From assembly GCA_020809705.1 (NCBI GenBank), contig CP085826.1:6014001-6078000 (forward strand): 64,000 nucleotides of DNA, written 5' to 3'. Under the pieces are notes generated by a model. The model ran no database searches, was not told the origin of the DNA, and saw only the letters and a program-made list of their open reading frames with translations. Shown one piece after another: positions 24,336 through 37,254 of the stretch. The position numbers were made by a program, and so were the translations under genes. Position 1 is the stretch's first letter. The number at the start of each line of letters is the position of its first letter. Source of the stretch: Calonectria ilicicola. Its lineage: Eukaryota > Ascomycota > Sordariomycetes > Hypocreales > Nectriaceae.

Positions 24336-25910
24336 GGTTGTGGGAGTAGTTGCGGCTGGAGAAATGTGATTCAAGGGTATTGAAGGAGAAGACAAGAGCG
24401 AACTGGGCAGAAGAATTAGAATAGTATCGCCCAGACTGGGGTGTTGTATTTGATGTACGTGCCTCTCAACTTAAAGGCGCGTAATTCAAGTAGTCGTGTT
24501 TGGCTTAATAATTCACAGAGTGGGTGCTTCTAGATGCAGTCCAAAAGCTAGTCATCAGGGCTGCATGAGCTACGCTGACCTCATCCGGGCTGCACGACAC
24601 TATCTTTGTAAATACAGAGTGGATGAAAGACCCCACGGAAAAAGTGTAGGTGCAGCATTGGACTGGTAAAAGTGCAGTCTTTTCTGATTCTTATTGCTCG
24701 CCCTCACTCCCTCTGCAGTTGTCCTGATCGACCAAGGGACCTGACAGGATGATGCAATGAGGGGTAACGTGGGGAAGTCATCACTGGCTTTTGCGCTGGA
24801 GAGAGCCGGTGACTGCCGCCTTCTTCACCCCTCTAATTTCGAGATAATTCTCAAAAAAGGAGGTTTAAAATAAATATAACATTGCTGCATACGTATCTGT
24901 TTATCGTCTTTGATTTGGAAAGAGAGGGGGGGCTGTGTTTTGTTTTGCTTTTCATCTGGCCTAGATTCAGCCTTTCTCAGCGGGGTGGTACATGCTTCAG
25001 CGCATGCTCCCTTGCAAGTGCCAAAGCACAGGCCAGGCCCTAGCTACCTGGGCACCTGATTTGACAGCGAATCGGCTGAGGCGGGTTAGCACAGCCTGAG
25101 CCATGGCGCTGGGGTCGTGGCGGCCAGGTTTATGAGCGATGGTGTGTCGCCTTCGCAAAATGCAAGATCTGCTGCCAGGCCCTGGCAACAGTAAGCAAGA
25201 AAAGCAAAGCCTCTGACCACCTTTAGCTTGGCGATAGCTTTTGTCTGCACCCTGTGTGGCAAATTTTTTTCTTCTTTTGATTTACTAATCCCACCTTTCT
25301 GAGCTGACACCAATCCAATTCTGCCAACCCTTTATCTCAGGCATCGCAGTCTGTGTGACGCGTGTGTCACGTGAAATAGTTGTTTGCTGCCAGGACCAAT
25401 GCAACTGCCCGGAACGCAAACGACGCGACGGGACTTAGGATGAAGGCGTTGGAATTTTTCTAGACAACACACGCATCCCGGAACATAAGGCTGCGAAACT
25501 GAGTTCTTAATCGGCTGTTCCTGTTGCAAGAGAGTTGCACTCGAGGCTCCAGACCATTCTACCTATCCGGGCAGCTTTCTTAAAAAAAAAAAAAAAAAAA
25601 AAAAATAAGATCTCGCGGCCTACGCTCGTACCTGGTCTCAAACGCGAAGGCCAGGCCGTTTTAATTTGCCTGCTGGCGGTTATGCCACCCTTCCCTCTCT
25701 TCTCTTTCTCTAGAAGGCTCTCTGCCTCGCAGAAGCCTTTGCTCCAGTTCATGATTTGAAGCCAAGGTTGGAATCTTCCCAGTTTCTTTCTTTCTTGCCT
25801 GCACATCCATCTTGACTCGCTTTGACTGCCGTCCTCTAGTGCAACATCTATTCTAACATTACTTCAGATACCTTGAATAGCCGGGCCTCTCAGAACCTGC
25901 ACGCCGCTAG
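24336..25910. other. intergenic between divergent GSH2 and SNF2 genes
   Basis: No gene is seen. It holds both promoters. An A24 homopolymer lies at 25582-25605. A short frame with ATG at 25682 (25 codons plus stop, ending 25759) could be a uORF if the SNF2 leader reaches that far. Confidence 0.6.
25582..25605. repeat. A24 homopolymer
   Basis: An uninterrupted run of 24 A about 305 nt before the SNF2-gene start codon. Such tracts can exclude nucleosomes and are prone to length error in sequencing. Confidence 0.85.
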
Positions 25911-28900
25911 ATGGACAGTCCAAGGGACGATGATCCCTTCCACTGGGATGTAGCGACTGTGGTCAGCGTACTTACTGCTCCACACAACCCATGGGTCTCG
26001 AATCCGTCGGCGCTGGCCGTTCAAATCCAGCAAGAGGAGATTGACGGTGCGACTCTTCTCAAATTCGAGCACATCTGTTCGCGCCAAGAGTTGATGGAAT
26101 GTCTCGGCATTAGATTGGCTCGCCACAAAGTCGCTCTCGGAGAGGAACTTTTCACCTTGAAATCCAGGAGCAGAGCCTATCAGCAATGGAAACAAGACTT
26201 CAATAACAGGCAATCGAGCTTCTCTATTGAATTTGATGGGCCTAAGAAGTCCCCTTCTCTTAGTTTCGCACACCCTAGTGGTCTTCCGGCGGCCCAAGCA
26301 GTAGAAACTGTGTCTCACCTAACATCCCAGCCAGCTCCAGGTCAAGAGCAAACTTTGGCAGACTCTGAGGCAGCTAAGTCTACCTCAGGCCCCGCTCCAA
26401 AGGCGGATGATTCACTGCAAAACGGCTCCTCTAAAAATGAAAGTGAAACCCTCTCTCCAAAAGAAGCCGTTCCTCTAGTTGCCCCTCAATCCTTCAGCCC
26501 ACCACAAGTATCAGACGCTGCAGATGTTAACGCCCACCAATCAGAGGATGAACGGCCTGTGAAGCGAAAGCGCATTGCTCCGGTTACACTCACAACTAAG
26601 CCACACAACATAGCTCCAGCTTTCATCCCGACTGAGGCAGATACTGTTAGTGCCGCACATGTGCATGAACAAACTGGCCAGTCAGAATTACCTTGGGAAG
26701 AAGCCGTGCCTGGCGCTTATCTAGGTGATGGCAGCTTGACTATAGAGATGATCAAATCTCCGACAAGAGCTTTGAGTTCCCGACTTGTGGAACCATCCAA
26801 GAACAGCTTTGCCAGTACCGTTCCAAATTGGCTGCCGCCTGGGAGAAGACTTACTGTTAACCGAGGTATGAAGCAGCTGTTGAGAAAGAACAGCTACAGA
26901 GAGATGCTCCGAAGGCAAGGATTCGTTTCGATAAGATCACCCAGTCCCGCAGACACGGATCCTGTCCTCGACCTTGTTGATCTGCCCGACGCTTTCGACG
27001 AAGAAACCCTGAGAGAGATAGAGGAGGAGAGACAAGAAAGAGAAATACATGAAGCTCTGGCTGCCCAATTTTCTCTGACACCTCAGAGAATCGGAGAAAT
27101 CCTCAACGATGCCATTGAGGCAATGTCAGCTGCCTGGCGAGAAAAAAAGCTACCGAAGCATCTCAAAAAAGCTTATCGTTTGTGGCACGATGCACGCCGT
27201 AGGGGCACCAAGAAACACCAAGTTTTAGCCGCTCATAGACATGCCAAGTTCTATGACGATCGTGTCAAGAAGCTCTGTGCAGAAATCGTGGGAGAGACTT
27301 GGAATAAGGAATCTGACCTTAAAAACCAAGCGAATTGTCTTGAACAAAGTATCCAAGACAAACTCTACAACGGATGGCTTGCTGAGATGCTCGAATCTCG
27401 AGTGGAACCCCCCAAACCGCAAACCGTTCCTCGACCAAAGCTGCCCAACTCAAAGCAACCGGAAAATTCATTTGGTGAAGAAATTTTGACAAGTTCGGAT
27501 GAAGAAGACTTTATTGTATCCGATGAGGTGCCGGCGCTTACATACGAAAATCAGAAGATGGAGGTTGATGAGGACCTTCACGATGCGGCGCCAACCTCGT
27601 CTCTACCCGTCAAGGGCGAGTCGCCAGAGTATGTGGACCTTACGCACGCTGCCTGGGGCCCGAGCTCGTTCATTGGTCCCAAGACGCAATCTTTCGTTGA
27701 TCTCACTTCCGCCGCCGACTCGAACCCCGATCCAACGGAAGCAACCCAGAGCACCAATCGTGCGAAGGACGTTCTCTCAAAATTACCTCCAGAGATCTCT
27801 CCTCCGTTGCCAGAAGACTTCGAAGGATTCGAGGAAATCGGTGCAAAAGGATCGTCTAGCTGGTACAAATGCAAAGATCGATGGAGGCTTCTTATTTCTC
27901 TCGTATGGCAGCTTCCTCACGCACGAAGAGGACCTTTGCTTCATTTTCTCCAAACCAAGACTTGCGACGACGCTTGGGAAGATGGAATCCAAGCACATGT
28001 TTCCGAGCCTATTGAAAGCATCGATGAACTAGGTCATCAACCGACCAAAACCATTGCTTTTGATTTGACGCGAATCTTTTTATGTTTCGTTAGAATCAAG
28101 AATTACGGAGAAGGTGATCCATTTCTTCTGTCATTCAGCACTCGTTGGAAAAGGAAATTTGCAGACCCTGATAACCGCCAATGGTTCTTTCTCCTTTGGT
28201 CATTCCTCAACGACGTCGCCCACAAGTTCCCACAGGATAGCCAAATTTACAGACCAGAAACTTTCGACGATGATATAGAAGATGATCTAGATGAAGATCT
28301 TATTCTTGAAGAAGAGGAGCAGAGTCAGTCAAAGCCTCAGAGAGCTGCTAAAGAAATTATCCAAGATAAAGATGCGGTGGATCTTAGAGAACGAGAGAAG
28401 TTGCGAGTCGAAGAACAACAAGCTCGCAGAGACAAGCTCCGAAAGAATCTTGCTCTACTTGGCACTGTGCCACGGGATAGGGCCCGTCTCATTGTCAATG
28501 AAAGCAAGCAGGAAGAAGATCAACCACTCATTTACATCAACCAAGATATTGGTAATAGAATCAAAGACCACCAACTCGAGGGCGTACGATTTATGTGGAA
28601 CCAAATTGTACTTGACTCGGAGACCCGACAAGGCTGCTTACTAGCTCACACGATGGGCTTAGGCAAAACAATGCAAGTCATTACGCTTCTTGTCGTGATA
28701 CAAGAAGCAGCAACGTCTGCCGACCCTGGAGTCAAGGCTCAAATTCCAGAAGACCTCCGGCATTCTCAAACAGTTGTGGTCTGCCCTGCCACATTAGTAG
28801 ATAATTGGATAGACGAGCTTCTCATGTGGGCGCCAGACGGTATCCTCGGCGAGTTCCGCAGAATTGATGCCCAAACACCACCAGAGGATAGGCCCGAGAC

Positions 28901-31589
28901 AATACGCCAGTGGGCAAACGACGGCGGTGTTTTGGTCATTGGGTACCCCATGCTTTCAAAGATGGTTTCCGAACCTCAAGTCGGAGATCTGTTACTTGAC
29001 AAGGCCAACATCGTTGTTGCTGATGAGGCACATCAGATGAAAAACCCTACAAGCCAGGCGAACATGTCTTGCTCTCGTTTCAGAACGAAAAGCCGCATAG
29101 CCTTAACGGGTTCTCCTCTAGCCAACAATGTGGAAGAGTATCGTACCATGATCGATTGGGTTGCACCAAACTTTTTGGGTCCATTGGCAGAGTTTCGTGA
29201 CATCTATGCCAGGCCAATTCAACACGGACTCTGGCGCAACAGCACCGGTGCCGAAAAGAGAACAGCTCTAAAGAAGCTTGAAGCGTTGAAGGTGACAGTA
29301 GCACCTAAAGTCAACCGAGCGACTATCAAAACTTGTCTGAATGACGATTTGCCTGCGAAGTATGAATTTGTCATTTTTGTTCCTCCAACGCCTCTGCAAT
29401 CTCGCCTCTATGATATCTACCTCAACGCTGTAGGCAGAGATCAGAAACTTGCAAAATCTCGAATTTTAGCTATTTCAAACGACCTAGGGCTTATTTGCAA
29501 TCATCCAAGGTGTTTTCAACAAAAGATAAAGGCTATCAACGAAGGAGTCTCTCACCTAGATGACGAGGAAGGGAAAAGTGCTTCAACATTCCCAAAAAGT
29601 CTCATTCCTCACGCATTGAAAGAGCTTAAGGCGCCTGACCCTAACCTGGCATCGCTATCTTGGAAAGTTGAACTGCTAACGATCATATTAAACGAGGCCG
29701 CAAAAGCTGGGGATAAAGTTTTGGTCTTCTCACAATCCCTATTGACAATCAGCTACCTCAAAAATTTGTTTCAAATGCAAAAGAGGAGGGTTTCTTGCCT
29801 AGTCGGCGACACCACAATAAGTAGCCGACAGGAGATGACTAAACAATTCAACGCTGGCAATCAAGAGGTTTACTTGATATCCACCAAAGCCGGCGGAGTC
29901 GGTCTCAACATCCATGGTGCTAATAGGGTTGTCATTTTTGACTTCAAATGGAACCCAGTGGCGGAACAGCAGGCCATTGGGCGAGCATACAGAATTGGAC
30001 AAAAGAAAACTGTTTTTGTCTACACTCTGGTTGTATCTGGCACATTTGAAGAAGATATCCAGAACAAGCACGTCTTCAAGACCCAGCTAGCATCTCGAGT
30101 GGTAGATAAAAAGAACCCAGTGAGCTGGTCCAATCGCACAGCCATGATTCTGCACTCGATTCGAAACACTCCAGCCAAAGACCTTGCACAATTTAAGGGT
30201 AAAGATTCTATTCTAGATAAGCTTATTGAGTATCGGAAGGATGGCGAAACTATTCGCTCCGTCATCTCCACAGACACGTTCGAGGAAGAGGATGAAGATG
30301 TGAATCTGACCGAGATTGAGCGCCGGGAGGTTGCCAGCATGGTTGAGTTGGAACGCCTCCGTAACAAAGATCCAGAGGCCTACCAGCGAGCCAAGGCAAC
30401 ATCCGAGCAAGAGGAGTTTCATCGCCTGGCTCACATGTCACAATCTCTTGGTCAATTGCCTCAGTCATCGTCTACTGGTATTCGGCTTAGATTGAATCCT
30501 TCAGGTTTCCAATCGTCGGTTAACCAATCTTTGGACGGGTCATGCGACATTCCCGACATGATGATGCCTGTGCATCAAAGTCTCACCAATTCACTACCAC
30601 CAACACCTTTGGAAAGCGCAGATGTAAGTGTCATGAACCAGTTCTGCGCCAATGATGAAACTTACACAATACAGGCATTACGTTTGAGACACCAAAACCA
30701 AGCCCAAGTGCCTGGGGCAGGAGTAGCACCTTTACCAGTAATGGGCGCCAACACCTATTTCGGCAGGCCGTCATATCCTCCACCATCCACGACCGCTATC
30801 ACAACCCAGATGAGGGCCCCTATCGAGGTCCATGGACCGGTCCCAATCCCCTCTCCTCCATCAATCATGCATAATACAGTTGCAAGGACAGGAAATCTCT
30901 TTAGCCTGCCTGTAAGCCAATTCAAAATAAACTTTCAAAGTCATCTTGAAAGCAGAATCCATGATCTGCAACAACGTGGTTTTCTTAGAGGCCTGGGAAG
31001 CTCCAGCGATCCTGCCAGGGGATTGACGGCTGCTATCACCGCTAAACGCGATGAAAAAGGCTACGGGTTTGTGCCGGATGATCAACACTGGAAACTCTTA
31101 GAATCATTGCTGATCCATGATCGCTTCGTCATTTCCCTGGTTTCAGGTAGCTGGGGGGTGGATTGGGTCGCTTTTGCTAATAGAAAAGATCTCGAGAATC
31201 GTATTGAGATAGCCAACGGATTACCGGAGACGGAGATTTCTGCCCAAGCAAATCGAAGAGCTGTCGCACCAGACCCTCATGTAAGATACCACTCCTTTAA
31301 CCTCCAGCTATACTAACCATTTATCAAGAATTTACACAATATTGAGCGATCAATGAGGAAGGAGGGAGGCCAATCACGCAACCCTCATGCTGCGACAGAT
31401 ATGGAAGTTATGAGAGAGGCGGCCGATAAAAGGAGGCGACGAAATCCCCCACTCCCCTCATGGGCAAGCCAAGCTCTTGTCGAGGAGCAACGGAGAGCGT
31501 TCCCCGCCGAAGGGACAATGGAGTCACTGCAGGATCGACGTGCGGGTTCCAAGCGACGCGGGCGAGGTTGGGGAGGCAGAGGCGCTTGA
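25911..31589 (+). CDS. SNF2-family ATPase (Rad54/ATRX/ARIP4-like) with SAM-like N-terminus
   Basis: Coding is join(25911..31280,31329..31589), 1876 aa. The 48-nt last intron has donor GTAAGA, branch ACTAACC and acceptor TCAAG. Residues about 5-95 look like a SAM domain: a leading Trp, IDGATLLKFEHI, then ELMECLGIRLARHKVALG. A disordered Ser/Pro region follows to about 330, then a helical segment. The ATPase has MGLGKTMQV (Walker A, about residues 914-922), DEAH at about 1038, and the helicase C lobe GGVGLNIHGANRVVIFDF with QQAIGRAYRIGQ near 1350. The last exon is basic and ends in an RGRGWGGRG tail, suggesting nucleic-acid contact. It is predicted to be a nuclear chromatin remodeller or recombination factor; the closest subfamily is ATRX/ARIP4-like by motif reading. 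An internal stretch at 30624-30674 may be an extra intron. Confidence 0.88.
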
Positions 31590-32207
31590 GGAAACAAATG
31601 AACATTGGCGCAAATTTTGAAGCATAGCCACCATGACGTGGTGATTTGCAAAGGAAGGACCTGGCGTTGTTGGAATCGAAACTTGTACAAGATACCCACC
31701 ATGTAGTTTGCTCAGAGGCGGCCTTTTGACTATTTAAGCCACAGATAGCTCAAATGGACTAGACAATGTTCTCTGTGTATTCCCGTCTGCTCCACAGCAT
31801 TTCTATTCCATAATGGTTGGTCCTCTGTTTTACGTCTCAGGTGATAAAAATATGAAGTTTGGCAACAAAAAAACACTCGAGAAGCATGAATAGTACCCAT
31901 TCACACCCAGGTGCCAACTATACACCTAATTTATCGTGAATAATAATGGCAGTGGTTGTGATAACGTTGCATCTGTCTTGTTATTTTCTAGATTAGAAAT
32001 ATCAGTTTTTGCATCCTCGGGCCATTACAATGGTAAGAGTGCGAAACGGGACCTCGTCTGCGAATTGATTCTGTATAATAAATGCATAACAAATACTTCA
32101 TATTGGTGTCTTCATTTGTATCAGGCAAAATATCGTGAAAGATTCTCGAGGAAAAGATTGCTCATCTTGTCTCAACCGCGGGTATAAATGGAATCCAAGC
32201 CCTTGAT
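31590..32207. other. intergenic between convergent SNF2 and aminopeptidase genes
   Basis: AT-rich, with no gene; 3' untranslated regions of both genes. Confidence 0.7.
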
Positions 32208-33480
32208 TTAAAGCGAAGCAAATCCAAGCTCATAAGTAAATCCAACTGCCACCTTTGCAAATTCCAGCATATGGTCGAAGCTGACAGTGCTGATGGTATC
32301 CGAGGCGGAATGAATATATGGGCTGATGTCGTTAAAACTTGACTCGAACGGGAAGGCTGCAGGATATCCGACTCTGGTGGCAGAGGCATGATCAGAGCAG
32401 CCGTATCCGCACTGTGAATCAGCTGTCGGCAGCTTGGAATACTTCAAATGGTTTTGTTAGTCAAATCATAGCTGCGCGAAGGTACTTTATGCCACTTACG
32501 GCTGCGATGACTTTTCGTAAGAATGTTGTCAACCCAACATCGACGTTGTCAGTGATGATTCCAATGACTTCAGTGGTGCCGGGCTTGACGTATCCAGTCA
32601 TGTCCTGGTTGAGCATGGCCCTGACATCTCGGCCCTGGCGCGAATATTCCTGGAAAATAGCGCCACTGCCGAGCAGGCCAGCCTCTTCACCAGCGTACCA
32701 GTGAAACTCGATGGTGTTCTCGGCCTGGCCAGAGGCAATTCGGGAGTCTGTCAACAGGACACGGAATGCGTCGAGAATAGTGACAGTTCCAGATCCATCA
32801 TCGTCTGTTGCAAGTTAGCGACTAAATGCTTGCTTCTTGGACCCGATGCATTTCGTGTACTCACCCGCGCCGGGGGAACGGCCAGCAGCTCGGTTCTGCA
32901 GGTTGACCGAGTCTTGGTGAGCGCCAACAATGATGGTCTTGGCACTTTTGCCGGGGATCGTGGCAATGATGCTTGGCTGTCGGAACGAGTGCGCGAAAGC
33001 TGACACATTTACGTTGCTTGCTCCGCTGGCATCAACGATGGACTGAACTTGTCCAAGAAGCCACTCCGAAGACTGTTGTCCATAAGTGGAGGTGTAGTAC
33101 CGGTTGTGGAAGTTGGAAAAAGTGGTCAGAGCAGTACGCATTTGAGATGTGCTCAGCTTTGGTAGGAGGCTGTTCACGGCGGAGGTTTGCGCAACAGCGT
33201 CAGGGAAGGAAGCAATGAACTGAAGCTTGGTGTTCGGGGCTTCATCGAGATCCGTAATGTCAATGAAATGCTTGTGCTCCTATAAATGGTGAGATTTGTG
33301 GCTACGAAGCGATACTAAAGCACTTACAGCTCTCAATGCCCACTTTTCGTCCTCGGTAACAGTACGAACGTCGCCTGGCGCAAGCTCAATTTTGTAGAGC
33401 GGCTCCTCAGCTCTGCGTGATTTGGTCGTCAGAGCATTGGACGTTGCCGCAAGGGCCACCAATGCAAGAGCCGCACGCAT
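32208..33480 (-). CDS. LAP1: secreted leucine aminopeptidase, M28 family
   Basis: Coding is complement(join(32208..32441,32500..32804,32865..33279,33328..33480)), 368 aa. Residues 1-16 are a signal peptide ([16 protein letters not shown]), followed by a probable propeptide. Zinc-ligand motifs of M28 proteases are all present: GAHQDS, ADDDGSGT (formed across the second intron), [12 protein letters not shown] with the catalytic Glu pair, NQDMTGY, and YGCSDHASA near the C-terminus with the last His. It removes N-terminal residues, preferring Leu, from extracellular peptides for nutrition. All three introns have strong donors (GTAAGT, GTGAGT, GTAAGT). Length fits fungal secreted LAP1 (about 370-400 aa). 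The ATG at 33480 is chosen because it opens directly onto the signal peptide. Confidence 0.94.
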
Positions 33481-34178
33481 GATGGATGAATGCAGTTGAA
33501 TTGTCAAAAGAAGGTATTTGTAATGAAACTACCCCAACCACGGTGTGAGTTGAAGTTGTAGCTGAGGAGATGGGGAAAACCAGGCGCAATGAAAGAAATC
33601 ACATAGTAACCAAGGGCCACTTATATACATTCTGCAACTCTCCTCCTCTCAAGTATGAACTGCTGTTTTTGGAAGGCCTTTGGGATTTTTGCACTGCAGC
33701 TGTAATTTGTCATGCGATGTTGCAACTTTGCACCATTGAGCACAAAGGAATTGACTTGGCGCCGATGGCTTCTACCCTAAGCATAGCACAGTTGCAAGGT
33801 CCAAATGTAGTGTGCTCAGCCTTTATTTTCAACTTTATCCCCTGCATCTCTGTGGCCTTCCAGAATCAGTTGGCTTGCCGTGCCAGCTGCTCGTGTTGAT
33901 CTTCTTGGCATCGACGTGATGTCGCATTGCATGTCGCAAAGCCCATAACGTGGCATATATCGGAACAACCCATTTAGGCAGGTCGCTCCACATCTTAGGG
34001 ACTTTTTTCTACACCGTCGAGAAGAGCTCATAATTGCGCGACAACTAGCATTTATTTATGCTTATTTAAACGATTTATCAATTTCGGATAAGGCATTTTT
34101 GTTTGGAGGGGTAACCGCCTTGTTTAAGTGGCGGAAGATCAAAGTGACGGTGAATAGAGCCCATAAAAATAAAGCCTC

Positions 34179-34230
34179 AAATCCACACAAGAAAACAAGG
34201 GATCAATTGCATTTGTTTTCTTTCTTGAAA
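34179..34230. repeat. hairpin-bearing unit, copy 1
   Basis: Contains GAAAACA (34191-34197) and its inverse TGTTTTC (34214-34220), then TTTCTTGAAA. A similar block with the same order lies about 985 nt downstream (copy 2). Origin unknown. Confidence 0.45.
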
Positions 34231-34756
34231 CGGCCATACTGCAAGCGAAGCGAGATGAAGGATTGAGATCATCCTGACTCAGGATATAAACTCGCCACCC
34301 TAGACTTCTGTATCAAATCCTTCTTACATAGCAGATAAACTACTGGAAGCCAATGGTGTCGTATTTCTAAATACTCGGAACATATTGATTATCTAAGGTT
34401 TCATCAAGGGTTGGGGAGATATAAATATGTTACTTTCTACCCGGCATGTCATTGGAAACTTGGCATCGCCATGTCTCATGACGCCCCATCTAAACCGTAT
34501 TTTTTTTTTGGATGCAAGTCCCACCAATTTGAATTGCACATCATTTGTCATTGAAATTTACCTAGTCTTGGATTTTGAACTTCGGGTCGATATGTGACTT
34601 ATTTCTCTCACTACTACCAAATCTGTCTTGCATCTTTGTACTCGAATTGCTAATTTGACTTTATACACCCCTTTGTTCCCCTGACCACCAACGCAGGCGC
34701 TAAAGGGTGATTTGGTCTAGACCTATTAAGAAAGAGTACAAAAATGAAATACGAAA

Positions 34757-34851
34757 CTACTACACGCGCACTGAGAGTTCTTCGAAAACGCTAGTAGAAT
34801 ACTATTAGCGACTGGATCAGACACCGGCGATCTAACTGGCTGGTGTAGTAG
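34757..34851. repeat. nested inverted repeats
   Basis: An outer 9-bp inverted pair CTACTACAC (34757-34765) and GTGTAGTAG (34843-34851) encloses an inner near-palindrome (34789-34810) with a 9-bp arm carrying one mismatch and a 4-nt loop. Confidence 0.45.
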
Positions 34852-35164
34852 CTCGAAACCACTAATGATAATAGATGGGGCTATACACTATACAACGGTT
34901 CTAATGCAACCACTTTTGCTTCTTGACCCTGATTTGCAGAGTGGAAACAGTGATATACCAAGAAATTTAGTGGACTCCGCCATGTGATGTACCATAGATC
35001 AAACGGCACTAGAGCCTTATTCGACCATAAATCTTTCGTCCAATCCTTAATTCCACTTCAAGAAGAGCTGCGTTAAAATCTGAAACTTTCTGCGTCTCAC
35101 TCACTTTCTTTCTTCTTCTCTGTTTAAGAAATACTGAACTCAATTTCTCTTTTACTTTTCAAGA

Positions 35165-35215
35165 ATCCCTCCCAAAAGAAAACAAGGAACAAGTTATCTG
35201 TTTTCTTTTTTGAAA
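35165..35215. repeat. hairpin-bearing unit, copy 2
   Basis: Shares GAAAACAAGG, TGTTTTCTTT and TTGAAA with the block at 34179-34230 in the same order and near-equal spacing. The flanks differ apart from a partly similar lead-in (AATCC...CA). Confidence 0.45.
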
Positions 35216-37254
35216 GATTAGATGCTTTTATATCATTTCAGATCCCACGAGCAGAGTGAAGGTACGCTGGGGCTATTTGCGGAGAGTATTGTGTGGGTTA
35301 TGAAACAAGTGTGTATGCAAGCCTACTCCCCAAACCCCGACATTGTTGGTGTATTGACGGCAAGCCACACTCTTGCTTGTAGGTGTGGCTTATCGCATTG
35401 AGTCGCAAATGCATGCGATTTGATTAATGCAGTATTATTCATTGTTCGGTGACAAAACGTTGCGGGGCTCTGTTGGTATACTTGGTGGGCACTAGTCCAC
35501 AGATGAGGGTTGACAAAATAAGCCTGCAGCGGTGTCAGTTTGAGCACGTGGCAGAATACGTGACATAGGATGTGGTCTAGGACGGAAACGATCAATTGAA
35601 GAAAATCAATTATGTAAATATGCAAATAAATCGATTATGGATATCTAAGAACTTTGTTTTACTATTATATTTCTCTTGCTGTGCTATTTGGGGAGTGATT
35701 GGCAAGAAAAAAGCAGGCGGTGAAAGAAGCATGAGTAATATTTACTGTGAAGGATGATGGAGTGAGCATGGGGATTCGGCAAATGCGCAGTAAATGTACA
35801 TCGTACGAGATAAGGAGAATTAGTTGGGAATGGAGAAATACATGGGATGGATAAAGAAAATGGGGAACGGAGTGGGCCACGGTTGCTGTCGGCAGAAAGG
35901 AGCAATTGAACTACGGTGGAATTATTGCAGACAGCGGGCAGTTGGGGGGTGACGTTGCGTGTAGGCGGCTGTGTTACTGGATGTTGAAGCTAGCGAAACC
36001 GGCAGTTTTCTGGTGAAACGTCTCTGATCTTCTCTCATCTTCTGTGCGGGGGAAATATGACTGTGGTGGGAAGGGCGTAAAAAAAAACGATGCCGCGGAA
36101 ACCTTGGAAGTTGGTGTGGACCAATAACGATTGCATCGGCTCATAGTTCGGGCTGGGCGACCAAGGAGCCCGCATTTCTCGGAATGGCAATGCGTGGGAT
36201 CGCTGCGTTGCGGCTGCGGGAGTTACAAGGACGGAGCTGGGATATGGGCCAATGGCATGTGCCGTATTTCTTTCTCCAGGGCATTTGTCGGTCTGGGCCT
36301 TGTGCGAGTCAACTGTGGCCCCTCTTCTGAGCCTTTGCGCTAGTGCTGGGTTGTCCGGGTGGTCGGGGGCCGAGTCAATCATGCCAGGTGGAGGATGAAT
36401 AAACAAGTGTCATGACCACAAAAAATGAAGGGGAGAAAAAAAAAAAGAGGGAGAAAAGGACTCAATTGTCAGATCATGCTAGGGGAGAGGTAGATAGAGA
36501 TAGAGAGATACACATGATGGGTCAGAAAACCTGGTAATGGTGATAGCGAGCCGGAGGGAAAGAAAAAAAAAGAAAAAAAAAAACGTCACCGACCGGACAC
36601 ACGTGCAGCGGCCGGCCTTGTGTACGGCCACACCCACTCTTGAACGGCGCCTTGTCCGACCGAAGCGGAGGGGGCGGCGAATGCGGCGACAGCGGCACCT
36701 ATTGTGAAACGGCACGCGAGAAGAAAAAAGAAAGAAAAAAAGATTTCCTTAGAAAGGAAAAGGCAACTGGTGGTTACCTACCTGTAACAAGGGGTGTCCC
36801 AAGAGCAGCGGCGCCGCGTGGTTGGTTTAGAGGCAGACACAGGTGGGAATAGCAGTCGGAACAAATTGATGGGGCAAATTCACAGAGGCCTGGTTCCCGA
36901 ATCCGAATCGCCGAAAACCCTCTCGCATTTCACCCATAACTAATCCACTTTCTTCTGCTCTTCCCCTTCCTTTTCTCCTCTTACACAACCCTCCACCACT
37001 CCTCACAAGCCATAACTCCCTCCCCACGCTGATTGCCACCGATTGCTTCGTTTTCGCCTGCTGCTGTGTAAGCGTGACTGAGCCCAGAAGTAGACAGTGC
37101 ACCCACTGAGTGGCCCGCATCCGTCTGCCACTTTTCGGCCCTCCCGCCAACTCGCCGCCGCCGCTATTCCCCCCCGTCCCGCAACACATCTTCAACAACT
37201 TGGCTGCGCCAAATCGCATCGCTACAGACGCCCTGCCATTTGAATCAATTCACC

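Larger units (their letters stand above)
33481..37254. other. 3.8-kb AT-rich gene-free interval between divergent genes
   Basis: No gene with family features is seen. The part about 33600-35900 is visibly richer in A and T than flanking DNA and lacks long open frames, consistent with a decayed element or simply a long promoter region. Two similar hairpin-bearing units and one inverted-repeat block are listed separately. From about 36400 on there are A-rich purine tracts, then a C/T-rich leader into HEM1. Confidence 0.55.
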
